Part shown: positions 15,721 to 24,278 of the stretch, one piece after another | Layout of the letters: each line of letters starts with the position of its first letter | Numbering within the stretch: the first letter of the stretch is position 1 | NCBI GenBank assembly: GCA_046758005.1 | Contig: JBHHZJ010000026.1 | Coordinates: 1 to 36,338 of the forward strand | Length of the DNA: 36,338 nt | Direction: 5' to 3' | Source of the DNA: JBHHZJ01 sp046758005 | Lineage (GTDB): Bacteria; Pseudomonadota; Alphaproteobacteria; Kiloniellales; J153 | Notes under the pieces: generated by a model | What the model was told of the DNA's origin: nothing | The model's database searches: none | Seen by the model: only the letters and a program-made list of their open reading frames with translations | Program-made: the position numbers and the translations under genes

Positions 15721-15746
15721 CGGCGCGGCGGCCGGCGGCCCCGCCG

Positions 15747-16559
15747 TTGCTGACCTGTCCCGAGCCCTACGTCGCCCTCGCCGGGCGCCTGGCGGATGCG
15801 GCGCGCGGGGTGGTCCTGCGCCACTTCCGGCAGCCGCTCACCGTCGAGCGAAAGCGGGACGACAGCCCGGTCACGATCGCCGACCGCGAGGCCGAAGCGG
15901 CGATGCGCGGCCTGATCGCCGAGGCCTGTCCGGATCACGGCATCATCGGCGAGGAGCAGGGGCCCGAGCGCCCGGAGGCCGAGTACGTGTGGGTCCTCGA
16001 CCCCTTGGACGGCACCAAGCGCTTCATCTCAGGCCACGCCCAGTTCGGCACCCTGGTCGCGCTGCTCCGCCGCGGCGAACCCGTGCTCGGCGTCATCGAC
16101 ATGCCGGTCATGGAAGAGCGCTGGGTCGGTGCCGCCGGACGGCCGACCACGCACACCGACCGGCGCGGCGTCCGCACGGCGCGGGTCCGGGCGTGCCCCG
16201 ACCCGGCCCGGGCGATCCTCTTCGCCACCTCGCCGCACATGTTCCCCGGCGACGATTTCGCCGCCTTCGAGCGCGTGCGCACGCGGGTCGCCCAGCCCAT
16301 GTACGGCAGCGAATGCTATGCCTACGGGTTGCTCGCCAGCGGCTTCATCGACCTGGTGATCGAGGCGACAATGGGCGTGTACGACTTCCTGCCGCTCGTC
16401 CCGGTGGTCGCCGGCGCGGGCGGGATGATCACCGATTGGCGCGGCGCGCCGCTGGACCTGGGCTCCGACGGCCGGGTGATCGCCGCCGGCGATGCGCGCT
16501 GCCACGCCGCGGCGCTCGGCCTGTTGAACGCCGTGCACCGTGACGTCACGACGCCTTGA
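15747..16559 (+). CDS. hisN: Histidinol-phosphatase, inositol monophosphatase family (HisN)
   Basis: A 270-residue Mg-dependent phosphatase. The IMPase motifs are GIIGEEQG (about 70), VWVLDPLDGTKRFISG (about 82-97) and YDFLPLVPVVAGAGG (about 213-227). The YDxLxLVPVVxGAGG form is what I know from alphaproteobacterial HisN, which performs the penultimate step of histidine synthesis in species lacking HisB-type phosphatase. No ATG is available at the right place; I used TTG 15747, 26 bases after the cycM stop, as it keeps the conserved opening CPEPYVALAGRLADAARGVV. The start is uncertain. Inositol or PAP phosphatase activity is the alternative. Confidence 0.85.
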   Translation: MLTCPEPYVALAGRLADAARGVVLRHFRQPLTVERKRDDSPVTIADREAEAAMRGLIAEACPDHGIIGEEQGPERPEAEYVWVLDPLDGTKRFISGHAQFGTLVALLRRGEPVLGVIDMPVMEERWVGAAGRPTTHTDRRGVRTARVRACPDPARAILFATSPHMFPGDDFAAFERVRTRVAQPMYGSECYAYGLLASGFIDLVIEATMGVYDFLPLVPVVAGAGGMITDWRGAPLDLGSDGRVIAAGDARCHAAALGLLNAVHRDVTTP

Positions 16560-16633
16560 CCGCCGCGTGGCGGAATGGTGTTTGGCCCGGAAATCGGTCT
16601 ATAGTGGCGCGCCGTCGTCGCGCGCTGGAGGTC

Positions 16634-18604
16634 ATGCGCACGTTCCCGTTCGTCCTGGTCGCGTTCAGCCTGCTGCTCCTGTCGGGCGCATGGGCCGAGG
16701 AGACGCCGCCCGCGCCCGGCCGGGTCCGCGTCACGCACGCGATCGCGATGCACGGCGAGCCCAAGTACGGCCCGGATTTCAAATACTTCGACTTCGTCAA
16801 CCCGGACGCGCCCAAGGGCGGCACGTTGCGCCAAGCGGCGCAGGGCACCTTCGACAGCTTCAACGGCTACATCGCCAAGGGGACCGCGGCCGCTGGCCTG
16901 GGCTTCCTGGTCGAGAGCCTGATGACCAGCGGCGCCGACGAGGCCTTCACCGAGTACGGCCTGATCGCGGAGACGATCGAGTGGCCCGAGGACCGCTCGT
17001 GGGTCGCCTTCACGCTACGGCCCGAAGCGCGCTGGCACGACGGCCAGCCGATCACCGTGGACGACGTGATCTTTTCGCTCGAGACGATGAAGACCAAGGG
17101 CCACCCGTTCTACCGCTTTTACTACCAGAGCGTCGTGAAGGCGGAGCGCGTCGGGCCGCGCAAGGTCAAGTTCACCTTCGCCGAGGGCGACAACCGCGAG
17201 CTGCCGCTCATCGTCGGGCAGTTGCCGATCCTGCCCCGGCACTACTGGGAGGGCCGCGACTTCGAGAAGACGACGCTGGAGCCGCCGCTCGGCAGCGGAC
17301 CGTACCGGATCGCCGATTTCGAGCCCGGCCGCCACGTCACCTATCAGCGGGTCGAGGATTACTGGGGCCGGGACCTGCCGGTCAACCGGGGCGTCTATAA
17401 CTTCGACCGCATCCGCATCGACTACTACCGCGACGACACGGTGATCCGCCAGGCGCTCAAGGCCGGCGACATCGACGTCCGGGTCGAGAACCAAGCCAAG
17501 GCCTGGGCGCTCGACTACAACGTGCCGGTGGTCGAGAAGGGCTGGCTCGTGCTCCAGAAGTTTCCGCACGAGCGCCCGACCGGCATGCAGGCCTTCGTGA
17601 TGAACACCCGGCGGGCCGTCTTCGCCGACCGCCGCGTGCGCCGGGCGCTGGCCTTCGCCTTCGACTTCGAGTGGACCAACAAGAACCTGTTCTTCAACCA
17701 GTACACCCGGACCGAGAGCTACTTCTCCAACTCCGAGCTGGCGGCGACCGGTCTGCCGGGTCCGCAGGAGCTCGAGATCCTCGCGCCCTACCGGGGGCGG
17801 GTTCCGAAGGAGGTGTTCACGCAGGCATATTGGGCGCCCAAGACCGACGGGTCGGGCTGGCCGCGCGAAAACCTCGCGCGCGCCTTCGCGCTGCTGGCCG
17901 ATGCGGGCTGGGTCGTGCGCGACCTGCGCCTCGTCAACGCCGAGACCGGCGCGCCGATGAGCTTCGAGATCCTGCTCGTCTCGCCCGCCTTCGAGCGCAT
18001 CGTGCTGCCCTTCGTGCGCAACCTGAAACGGCTCGGGATCGACGCCCGGGTCCGCCTGGTCGACGCGGCGCAGTACCAGAACCGTCTGCGCAGCTTCGAC
18101 TTCGACATGCTCGTGGCGAGCTGGGGCCAGTCGGATTCGCCCGGCAACGAACAGCGCAACTTCTGGAGTTCCGCCGCCGCGGACACCGCAGGCAGCCGCA
18201 ACCTGGCCGGCATCAAGGACCCCGTCGTCGACGAGCTGATCGAGCTGGTCATCGCGGCCCCGGACCGGGAAGCCCTGATCGTGCGCACGCGCGCGCTCGA
18301 CCGCGTCCTGCTGTGGGGGCACTACGTGGTGCCCAACTGGCACATTCGCTTCGACCGCATCGCCTACTGGGACAAGTTCGGCCGTCCCAAGGTGACGCCC
18401 AAGAACGGCACCAGCCTGAACTACTGGTGGATCGACCCCGCCAAGGAACGGGCGCTCGCGGAACGGCGCGGCCGCGAGCCGGAGGTCGCCGAGCGCGCGG
18501 GCGACGGCGGCACGGGGACGGCCCTGGTTTACCTGGCGGTCGGCCTCCTGCTGTTTTTCGGCTACTTCACCCTGCGCCGCATGACGCGCAAGACGGCCGG
18601 CTAG
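16634..18604 (+). CDS. yejA: Peptide ABC transporter substrate-binding protein (YejA type) with C-terminal membrane helix
   Basis: A 656-residue extracytoplasmic solute-binding protein of family 5. The signal peptide is MRTFPFVLVAFSLLLLSGAWA. YejA-type segments follow, including HAIAMHGEPKYGPDFKYF, VNPDAPKGGTLR, PLGSGPYRI and the C-terminal half MLVASWGQSDSPGNEQRNFW. It should capture peptides (YejA-type importers take up microcin C-like and antimicrobial peptides in enterobacteria) for YejBEF. GGAGG lies two bases before ATG 16634. The odd feature is a hydrophobic helix near residues 632-650 (ALVYLAVGLLLFFGYFTL) followed by RRMTRKTAG, after the normal domain end at YWWIDPAK. This would fix the protein to the inner membrane, unlike the free periplasmic form. 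Confidence 0.92.
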   Translation: MRTFPFVLVAFSLLLLSGAWAEETPPAPGRVRVTHAIAMHGEPKYGPDFKYFDFVNPDAPKGGTLRQAAQGTFDSFNGYIAKGTAAAGLGFLVESLMTSGADEAFTEYGLIAETIEWPEDRSWVAFTLRPEARWHDGQPITVDDVIFSLETMKTKGHPFYRFYYQSVVKAERVGPRKVKFTFAEGDNRELPLIVGQLPILPRHYWEGRDFEKTTLEPPLGSGPYRIADFEPGRHVTYQRVEDYWGRDLPVNRGVYNFDRIRIDYYRDDTVIRQALKAGDIDVRVENQAKAWALDYNVPVVEKGWLVLQKFPHERPTGMQAFVMNTRRAVFADRRVRRALAFAFDFEWTNKNLFFNQYTRTESYFSNSELAATGLPGPQELEILAPYRGRVPKEVFTQAYWAPKTDGSGWPRENLARAFALLADAGWVVRDLRLVNAETGAPMSFEILLVSPAFERIVLPFVRNLKRLGIDARVRLVDAAQYQNRLRSFDFDMLVASWGQSDSPGNEQRNFWSSAAADTAGSRNLAGIKDPVVDELIELVIAAPDREALIVRTRALDRVLLWGHYVVPNWHIRFDRIAYWDKFGRPKVTPKNGTSLNYWWIDPAKERALAERRGREPEVAERAGDGGTGTALVYLAVGLLLFFGYFTLRRMTRKTAG

Positions 18605-18631
18605 CACCAGGTGTCAAGGATGCTTCGCTCA

Positions 18632-18732
18632 CCACCCGCCCCGAGCCTCCCCCGCACGAGGGGAGCGAAAAGACACCGGCGCCGAGGCCGCGCTCCCTCC
18701 CCCTCCATGGGAGAGCGCCGGGGCGGGGGTGG
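18632..18732. repeat. Interrupted palindromic intergenic repeat (REP/BIME-like)
   Basis: CCACCCGCCCCG at 18632-18643 is answered by CGGGGCGGGGGTGG at 18719-18732. Two smaller hairpins lie between (CCCC-n-GGGG near 18649-18663 and CTCCC-n-GGGAG near 18700-18714). Palindromes of the CTCCCCCTCCATGGGAGAG type are familiar intergenic repeats in GC-rich alphaproteobacteria. It separates yejA from yejBEF inside an apparent operon and could reduce readthrough or stabilise the yejA message. Confidence 0.6.
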
Positions 18733-18772
18733 CCCAGGAACGCCCGGCAGTAAGCAATAGGGAAGAGCGCAG

Positions 18773-19885
18773 ATGCTGGCCTACATCGTCCGCCGCCTGT
18801 TGCTCATCGTACCGACTCTGTTCGGCATCATGGTTGTCAATTTCGTGATCATCCAGGCCGCGCCGGGCGGGCCGGTCGAGCAGCTGATCTCGCAGATTAC
18901 CGGGGAGGGCGCCAAGGCGGTCGAACGGGTCACCCGCGCCGGCACGGGCGAGCTTGTCCGCCCGGGCGCGCCGGCCGGCGCCGCGGGGCAGGCGATCACC
19001 GGCAAGTACCGCGGCGCCCAAGGCCTCGACCCCGAGTTCATCGCCGAAATCGAGCGCATGTACGGCTTCGACAAGCCGGCGCACGTGCGCTTCGTCCGAA
19101 TGATCCGCAACTACGTGGTGTTCGACTTCGGCGAGAGCTTCTTCCGCGACCAGAAGGTGATCGATCTCGTGCTCCAGAAGATGCCGGTGTCGATCTCGCT
19201 CGGCCTGTGGACGACGCTGCTCGTCTACCTGATCTCGATCCCGCTCGGCATCGCCAAGGCGGTGCGCGACGGCTCGAAGTTCGACGTCTGGACCAGCGGC
19301 GTGGTGATCGTCGGCTACGCGATCCCGAACTTCCTGTTCGCGGTCCTGCTCATCGTCGTTTTCGCCGGCGGCAGCTACCTCGACTGGTTTCCGTTGCGCG
19401 GGCTGGTTTCCGATAACTGGTGGACGCTGCCCTGGCCGGCCAGGATCGCCGACTATTTCTGGCATATGACCCTGCCGATCCTGGCCATGGTGGTCGGCGG
19501 CTTCGCCGGCCTGACCATGCTGACCAAGAACTCGTTCCTCGACCAGATCAACCAGCAGTACGTGGTCACCGCCCGGGCCAAGGGGCTGAACGAGCGGCGG
19601 GTGCTCTACGGCCACGTGTTCCGCAACGCCATGCTGATCGTGATCGCCGGTTTCCCGAGCGCCTTCATCGGCATCCTGTTCACCGGCGCCTTGCTCATCG
19701 AGGTGATCTTCTCGCTCGACGGGCTCGGCCTGCTCGGCTTCGAGGCGGCGATCAACCGGGATTATCCGGTGATGTTTGCGACGCTCTATTTCTTCTCCCT
19801 GCTCGGCCTGCTCATGAACCTGATCGGCGACATCACCTACACGATCGTCGACCCGCGCATCCACTTCGAGGCCCTGGAGACATAA
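18773..19885 (+). CDS. yejB: Peptide ABC transporter permease (YejB type)
   Basis: A 370-residue inner-membrane permease with six hydrophobic helices. It begins MLAYIVRRLLLIVPTLFGIMVVNFVII, the standard opening of DppB/YejB permeases. The long periplasmic stretch (about 35-125, with GLDPEFIAEIERMYGFDKP and VVFDFGESFFRDQKV) is characteristic of YejB. The coupling EAA-type loop near residues 260-295 includes VTARAKGLNERRVLYGHVFRNA. It pairs with YejE. It starts 168 bases after yejA, beyond a palindromic repeat, and lies 5 bases before yejE. Confidence 0.94.
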   Translation: MLAYIVRRLLLIVPTLFGIMVVNFVIIQAAPGGPVEQLISQITGEGAKAVERVTRAGTGELVRPGAPAGAAGQAITGKYRGAQGLDPEFIAEIERMYGFDKPAHVRFVRMIRNYVVFDFGESFFRDQKVIDLVLQKMPVSISLGLWTTLLVYLISIPLGIAKAVRDGSKFDVWTSGVVIVGYAIPNFLFAVLLIVVFAGGSYLDWFPLRGLVSDNWWTLPWPARIADYFWHMTLPILAMVVGGFAGLTMLTKNSFLDQINQQYVVTARAKGLNERRVLYGHVFRNAMLIVIAGFPSAFIGILFTGALLIEVIFSLDGLGLLGFEAAINRDYPVMFATLYFFSLLGLLMNLIGDITYTIVDPRIHFEALET

Positions 19886-19890
19886 GCGCG

Positions 19891-21015
19891 ATGGCCGCCG
19901 CCCACCGCGATAGCTTCCTCGGCAAGAGGATCTCGCCGCTCACCCGGCGGCGGTTGCACAACTTCCGCGCCAACCGGCGTGGCTTCTGGTCGCTGTGGAT
20001 CTTCCTCGCGCTCTTTACCGCCAGCCTGTTCGCCGAGTTCATCGCCAACGAGAAGCCGATCCTGGTGCTTTACGAGGACGAGATCTACGTGCCGATCTTC
20101 AAGGCCTACGCGGAGACCACGTTCGGCGGCGAGTTCGAGACCGAGGCGGACTATCGGGACCCATACGTCGCCGATCTGATCGACCGCCACGGCTGGATGG
20201 TCTGGCCGCTCGTGCCCTACAACCACCGCACCGTGGCCTGGGACCTGCCCACCCCCGCGCCCTCGGCGCCCGATGCCGAGCATTGGCTGGGCACCGACGA
20301 CCAGGCGCGCGACGTGACCGCCCGGCTGGTGTACGGCTTCCGGATCTCGGTGCTGTTCGGGCTGGTCCTGACCGTGTTCAGCACCATCGTCGGGGTCACC
20401 GCCGGCGCGGTGCAGGGCTACTTCGGCGGCTGGATCGACCTCCTGTTCCAGCGCTTCATGGAGATCTGGTCGGGCCTGCCGACGCTCTATCTGCTGATCA
20501 TCATGGCCAGCATCGTGGAGCCCAACTTCTGGTGGCTGCTCGGCATCATGCTGCTGTTCAGTTGGATGAGCCTGGTCGGCGTGGTGCGGGCGGAGTTCCT
20601 GCGCGTGCGCAACTTCGACTACGTGCGCGCGGCCCGCGCGCTGGGCGTGTCCAACCCGGTGATCATGTTCCGCCACGTGCTGCCCAACGCCATGGTGGCG
20701 ACGCTCACCTTCCTGCCCTTCGTACTGTCCGGCTCGATCACCACGCTGACCGCGCTCGACTTCATCGGCTTCGGCCTGCCGCCGGGCTCGGCCTCGCTGG
20801 GAGAGATCCTGGCCCAGGGCAAGGCCAACCTGCAGGCGCCCTGGCTCGGGCTCACCGGCTTCTTCACCATCGCCGTGATGCTCAGCCTGCTCGTCTTCAT
20901 CGGCGAGGCGGTGCGCGACGCCTTCGACCCGCGCAAGCTGTTCGCCGGCGAGCCGCCGCCGGCCGAGCGCGCGGCCGAGGCGGCGCCAGCCGCGGCGGCG
21001 CAGGAGGGCCGCTGA
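19891..21015 (+). CDS. yejE: Peptide ABC transporter permease (YejE type)
   Basis: A 374-residue permease. It begins with a cytoplasmic basic segment (LTRRRLHNFRANRRGFWSL) and one helix. A long YejE-specific periplasmic insert follows (about 48-125, with YAETTFGGEFETEADY and WPLVPYNHRT). The HWLGTDDQARDVTARLVYG motif and five more helices complete it. The coupling loop contains YVRAARALGVSNPVIMFRH. It forms the channel with YejB. The C-terminus is Ala/Pro/Glu-rich. Its TGA overlaps the yejF ATG by one base (TGATG). Confidence 0.94.
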   Translation: MAAAHRDSFLGKRISPLTRRRLHNFRANRRGFWSLWIFLALFTASLFAEFIANEKPILVLYEDEIYVPIFKAYAETTFGGEFETEADYRDPYVADLIDRHGWMVWPLVPYNHRTVAWDLPTPAPSAPDAEHWLGTDDQARDVTARLVYGFRISVLFGLVLTVFSTIVGVTAGAVQGYFGGWIDLLFQRFMEIWSGLPTLYLLIIMASIVEPNFWWLLGIMLLFSWMSLVGVVRAEFLRVRNFDYVRAARALGVSNPVIMFRHVLPNAMVATLTFLPFVLSGSITTLTALDFIGFGLPPGSASLGEILAQGKANLQAPWLGLTGFFTIAVMLSLLVFIGEAVRDAFDPRKLFAGEPPPAERAAEAAPAAAAQEGR

Positions 21016-22643
21016 TGGCTGAGCCGCTGCTCCGCGTGCGCGATCTGGGGACCCGTTTCGAGCTGCCGGGCGGGCCGCTCGACGCCGTCAAGGGCGCTTC
21101 CTTCGACATTCGCCGGGGCGAGACGCTGGCGCTCGTCGGCGAGAGCGGCTCGGGCAAGTCCGTGACCGCGCTGTCGATCCTGCAGCTGCTGCCCTACCCG
21201 CTGGCGCGCCACCCGACCGGCTCGATCGCGTTCAAGGGCCGCGAGCTGCTGGGCGCGCCGGAGCCCGTTCTGCGCGCGGTGCGCGGCGACGAAATCTCCA
21301 TGATCTTCCAGGAGCCGATGACCTCGCTCAACCCGCTGCACACCGTGGAGAAGCAGGTCAACGAGACGCTGATCCTGCACAAGGGCCTCGGCCACGAGGC
21401 GGCGCGCCGGCGCACGCTCGAGCTGCTCGAGATGGTCGGCATTCCCGATGCCGCCAAGCGCCTGGGCGCCTACCCGCACGAGCTCTCGGGCGGGCAGCGT
21501 CAGCGCGTCATGATCGCCATGGCGCTGGCCAACGAGCCGGACCTGCTCATCGCCGACGAGCCGACGACCGCGCTCGACGTCACCATCCAGGCACAGATCC
21601 TGAAGCTGCTCAAGGACCTGCAGGCCAAGTTCGGCATGGCCCTGCTGCTCATCACCCACGACCTCAGCATCGTGCGCAAGATGGCCGACCACGTCTGCGT
21701 CATGACCGGAGGGGAGATCGTCGAGCAAAGCCCGGTCGAGGACATCTACCAACGGCCGCGGCATCCTTACACGCGCAAGCTGCTCGCCGCCGAGCCGAAG
21801 GGCGCGCCGGTCGAGGCCCCGGCGGAGGCGCCGGTGGTGATGGCCGGGGCCGACGTCAAGGTGCACTTCCCCATCAAGAAAGGCCTCCTCAAGCGCACGG
21901 TGGACCACGTGCGCGCCGTCGACGGCATCTCGCTCGCCGTGCGCGAGGGGCACACGCTGGGCGTGGTCGGCGAGAGCGGCTCCGGCAAAACGACGCTCGG
22001 CCTCGCGCTGTTGCGGCTGGTCTCGAGCCGGGGCGAGATCCGCTTCGCGGACCGCACGATCCAGGATCTCAGATCGCGCGAGCTGCGCCCGCTCAGGCGC
22101 GAGATGCAGGTCGTCTTCCAGGATCCCTTCGGCAGCCTGAGCCCGCGCCTGTCGGTCGGCCAGATCGTCGAGGAAGGGCTCAAGGTCCACGGCTTGGGCG
22201 GCACGGCCGCCGAGCGCGAGGCGATGATCGTCGATGCGCTCGCCGAGGTCGGCCTCGACCCGGAAAGCCGGCACCGCTACCCGCACGAGTTCTCCGGCGG
22301 TCAGCGCCAGCGCATTGCCATCGCCCGCGCCATGGTGCTCAAGCCGCGCTTCCTCGTGCTCGACGAGCCGACCTCGGCGCTCGACATGTCGGTGCAGGCG
22401 CAGATCGTCGACCTGTTGCGCGAGCTGCAGGCCCGGCACCGGCTCGCCTACCTGTTCATCAGCCACGACCTCAAGGTGGTGCGCGCGCTCGCCGACGAGG
22501 TCCTCGTTATGCGCGACGGCCGGGTCATGGAGCACGGCCCCGCCGAGCGCATCTTCGACGCGCCCGAGCACCCCTACACCAAGGCGCTCATGAAGGCCGC
22601 CTTCGAGCTCGAGGCGGTGGACGGCGACGTGGTCAGAATGTAA
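21015..22643 (+). CDS. yejF: Peptide ABC transporter ATPase, two fused nucleotide-binding domains (YejF type)
   Basis: A 542-residue energising subunit with two ABC modules in one chain. Domain 1 carries Walker A GESGSGKS, signature LSGGQRQRVMIAMAL and Walker B LLIADEPTTALD. Domain 2, from about residue 275, carries GESGSGKTT, FSGGQRQRIAIARAM and FLVLDEPTSALD. Both have the switch His (LLITHDLS and LFISHDLK), so both sites look active. After domain 1 comes the oligopeptide-transporter tail HPYTRKLLAAEP, repeated as HPYTKALMKA at the end. The fusion is the usual YejF form. A GGAGGG ribosome site precedes the start within yejE. Confidence 0.95.
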   Translation: MAEPLLRVRDLGTRFELPGGPLDAVKGASFDIRRGETLALVGESGSGKSVTALSILQLLPYPLARHPTGSIAFKGRELLGAPEPVLRAVRGDEISMIFQEPMTSLNPLHTVEKQVNETLILHKGLGHEAARRRTLELLEMVGIPDAAKRLGAYPHELSGGQRQRVMIAMALANEPDLLIADEPTTALDVTIQAQILKLLKDLQAKFGMALLLITHDLSIVRKMADHVCVMTGGEIVEQSPVEDIYQRPRHPYTRKLLAAEPKGAPVEAPAEAPVVMAGADVKVHFPIKKGLLKRTVDHVRAVDGISLAVREGHTLGVVGESGSGKTTLGLALLRLVSSRGEIRFADRTIQDLRSRELRPLRREMQVVFQDPFGSLSPRLSVGQIVEEGLKVHGLGGTAAEREAMIVDALAEVGLDPESRHRYPHEFSGGQRQRIAIARAMVLKPRFLVLDEPTSALDMSVQAQIVDLLRELQARHRLAYLFISHDLKVVRALADEVLVMRDGRVMEHGPAERIFDAPEHPYTKALMKAAFELEAVDGDVVRM

Positions 22644-22655
22644 CTACGGGCCGTC

Positions 22656-23585
22656 ATGACCCTTCTGCTCAAGACCGACATCGAGCGCGGCGACGCCTGG
22701 CTCCGGGCGTTCGAGCGCCTCGCGCCCGAGCTCGAGGTGCGCGACTGGCCCTATGCAGGCGATCCGGGGGAGATCGAGTTCGCGCTGGTGTGGCAACCGC
22801 CGCGCGGCGAGCTGCGGCGCTATCCGAACCTGAAGGCGATCTTCTCCATCGGCGCCGGCATCGACCACCTCTCCTCCGACCCCGAGCTGCCCGAGGGCGT
22901 GCCGATCGTGCGCATGGTCGAGCCGGGCCTGACCGCCGGCATGACCGAGTTCGTGGTCATGAGCGTGCTCCACCACCACCGCTTCATGCTCGACTATGCC
23001 GAACAGCAGCGGGCCAAGGTCTGGCGCGAGATCGAGCAGGTCGCCACCTCGCGACGCCGGGTCGGGATCATGGGCCTGGGCGTGCTCGGCGGCGACGCGG
23101 CCGACACGCTGGCCGGCTTCGGCTTCGACGTGGCCGGCTGGAGCCGCACGCCGAAGCAGCGCCCGGGCATCGCCACGTTCCACGGGGACGGCGGCCTGAC
23201 CCCCTTCCTGAACCGCAGCGACATCCTGGTGTGCCTGTTGCCGCTGACGCCCGAGACCGAGGGCATCCTGAACGCGAAGACCTTCGCGGCCCTGCCGCGC
23301 GGGGCGGCGCTCGTCAGCGCCGGGCGCGGCGACCAGGTGGTCGAGGAGGACCTGCTGGCCGCGCTCGAGTCGGGTCAGGTCGGCGGCGCCACGCTCGACG
23401 TGTTCCGGAAGGAGCCGCTGCCCCCCGACAGCCCGTTCTGGACCCACCCCCGCGTCGTGATCACGCCGCACGTCGCCAGCATGACCATCGCCGAAACCGC
23501 CGCCGAGGCGGTGGTGAACAACATCCGCCGCCTGCGCGCGGGCCTGCCGCTCGAGCACGTGGTCGACTTGCAGCGGGGGTATTGA
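22656..23585 (+). CDS. ghrA: D-2-hydroxyacid dehydrogenase, glyoxylate/hydroxypyruvate reductase A-like
   Basis: A 309-residue NAD(P)H-dependent oxidoreductase. The nucleotide site is GIMGLGVLGGDAADTLAGFG with WSRT after it; the Arg there fits NADPH preference. Catalytic residues are the Arg in SAGRGDQVVEEDL, the Glu near DVFRKEPLP and the His of ITPHVAS. The form with IFSIGAGIDHL near the N-terminus fits the GhrA subfamily, which reduces glyoxylate and hydroxypyruvate. It follows yejF by 12 bases and may be cotranscribed, though no functional link to peptide import is evident. The MITE begins directly after its stop codon. Confidence 0.88.
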   Translation: MTLLLKTDIERGDAWLRAFERLAPELEVRDWPYAGDPGEIEFALVWQPPRGELRRYPNLKAIFSIGAGIDHLSSDPELPEGVPIVRMVEPGLTAGMTEFVVMSVLHHHRFMLDYAEQQRAKVWREIEQVATSRRRVGIMGLGVLGGDAADTLAGFGFDVAGWSRTPKQRPGIATFHGDGGLTPFLNRSDILVCLLPLTPETEGILNAKTFAALPRGAALVSAGRGDQVVEEDLLAALESGQVGGATLDVFRKEPLPPDSPFWTHPRVVITPHVASMTIAETAAEAVVNNIRRLRAGLPLEHVVDLQRGY

Positions 23586-23847
23586 TACCAACGGTCCTTG
23601 ATATTGACCCATTTCACCGAGGCGATTTTTGTCGCCGGACAGGAGCGAGTCGCGCCGTAGTGCGGGCCACTTCAAGCGACGAGCGACGCCTCCGGCGGCC
23701 AAAAGCGCCCGGCCTGCGGTGGGGCAAATCGGCGCGCCGGGTGCGTTGCGCCGCTCGCCCGATGTCCCGCATCGCGCTTCGCGCCGCGCCTGCCCGGACG
23801 AGCCGATTTGCTCCCATGAAATGGGTCAATATCAAGGACCGTTGGTA
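23586..23847. mobile_element. MITE with 29-31-bp perfect terminal inverted repeats
   Basis: The left end begins TACCAACGGTCCTTGATATT (23586 onward, repeat to 23616) and is matched perfectly, inverted, by 23817-23847. The TA at both outer ends can be read as a target duplication, leaving 29-bp inverted repeats from CCAACGG. A TA duplication is typical of IS630/mariner-type elements, so this may be a non-autonomous relative. The 200-base interior is GC-rich and has no transposase. One open frame crosses it, but its Arg-rich translation is typical of non-coding GC-rich sequence. It lies between the convergent ghrA and MarR genes, touching the ghrA stop. Confidence 0.85.
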
Positions 23848-23852
23848 TAAAA

Positions 23853-24191
23853 TCACAACCGCCCGGCCAGCTCCGCGGCCAGGTCGGCGAACTCGCGCAG
23901 GAAGACCGAGCCCTTGACCGTGCGCTGGACAAGCACGGTGCGCGGGTCGGCCGCGTCGCGCCGGCGGCGCAGGAAGCCGCGGCGGCCCCGGCGGTCGCGC
24001 GCGCGCACGACCGCCGGCTTGGACATGTTCAGCTCGCGGGCCAGGCCCCGCACCGTGTGCGGCGGCGGCATGAGATAAACGTGGAGCAGGAGCGCGAACT
24101 GGCGCGCCGTCAGGTCGGGATGCTCCCGGCGCAGCGCCGCCGCCATGACGCCGCGCCACAACTCGAGCGCCTCTTTCGGAGCAAGCTTCAC
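23853..24191 (-). CDS. MarR-like winged-helix transcription regulator
   Basis: A 112-residue DNA-binding protein. I chose GTG 24191 (KLAPKEALELWRGVMAAAL); GTG 24263 would add a poorly conserved stretch. The recognition region reads LTARQFALLLHVYLMPPPHT, then VRGLARELNMSKPAVVRA, and the wing contains RDAADPR and VQRTVKGSVFLREFADL. This matches a short MarR-type family common in alphaproteobacteria. The helix before the wing is unusually Arg-rich (RARDRRGRRGFLRRRRD). Its stop is five bases from the MITE. The regulated genes are not evident; UspA is upstream. Confidence 0.75.
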   Translation of the reverse strand: MKLAPKEALELWRGVMAAALRREHPDLTARQFALLLHVYLMPPPHTVRGLARELNMSKPAVVRARDRRGRRGFLRRRRDAADPRTVLVQRTVKGSVFLREFADLAAELAGRL

Positions 24192-24278
24192 GCCAAGGCC
24201 ACGTCGTTCCGGTGCCGTAACGAAGGTTAGCCGCGCCGGCCCCGCGCGGCAAGAGCGAAGCACCCCGACGTGAAGTTC

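Noticed and set aside
16560..16620. GTGGCGGAATGGTGTTTGG, resembling the 5' part of a leucine or serine tRNA
   Set aside because: No matching anticodon arm, T-loop (GTTCGA) or acceptor pairing follows; the TATAGT downstream looks like a promoter element of yejA.
23617..23816. Open frame across the MITE interior
   Set aside because: The translation is Arg-rich and without motifs, and the frame runs through the inverted repeat; it looks like a composition effect.
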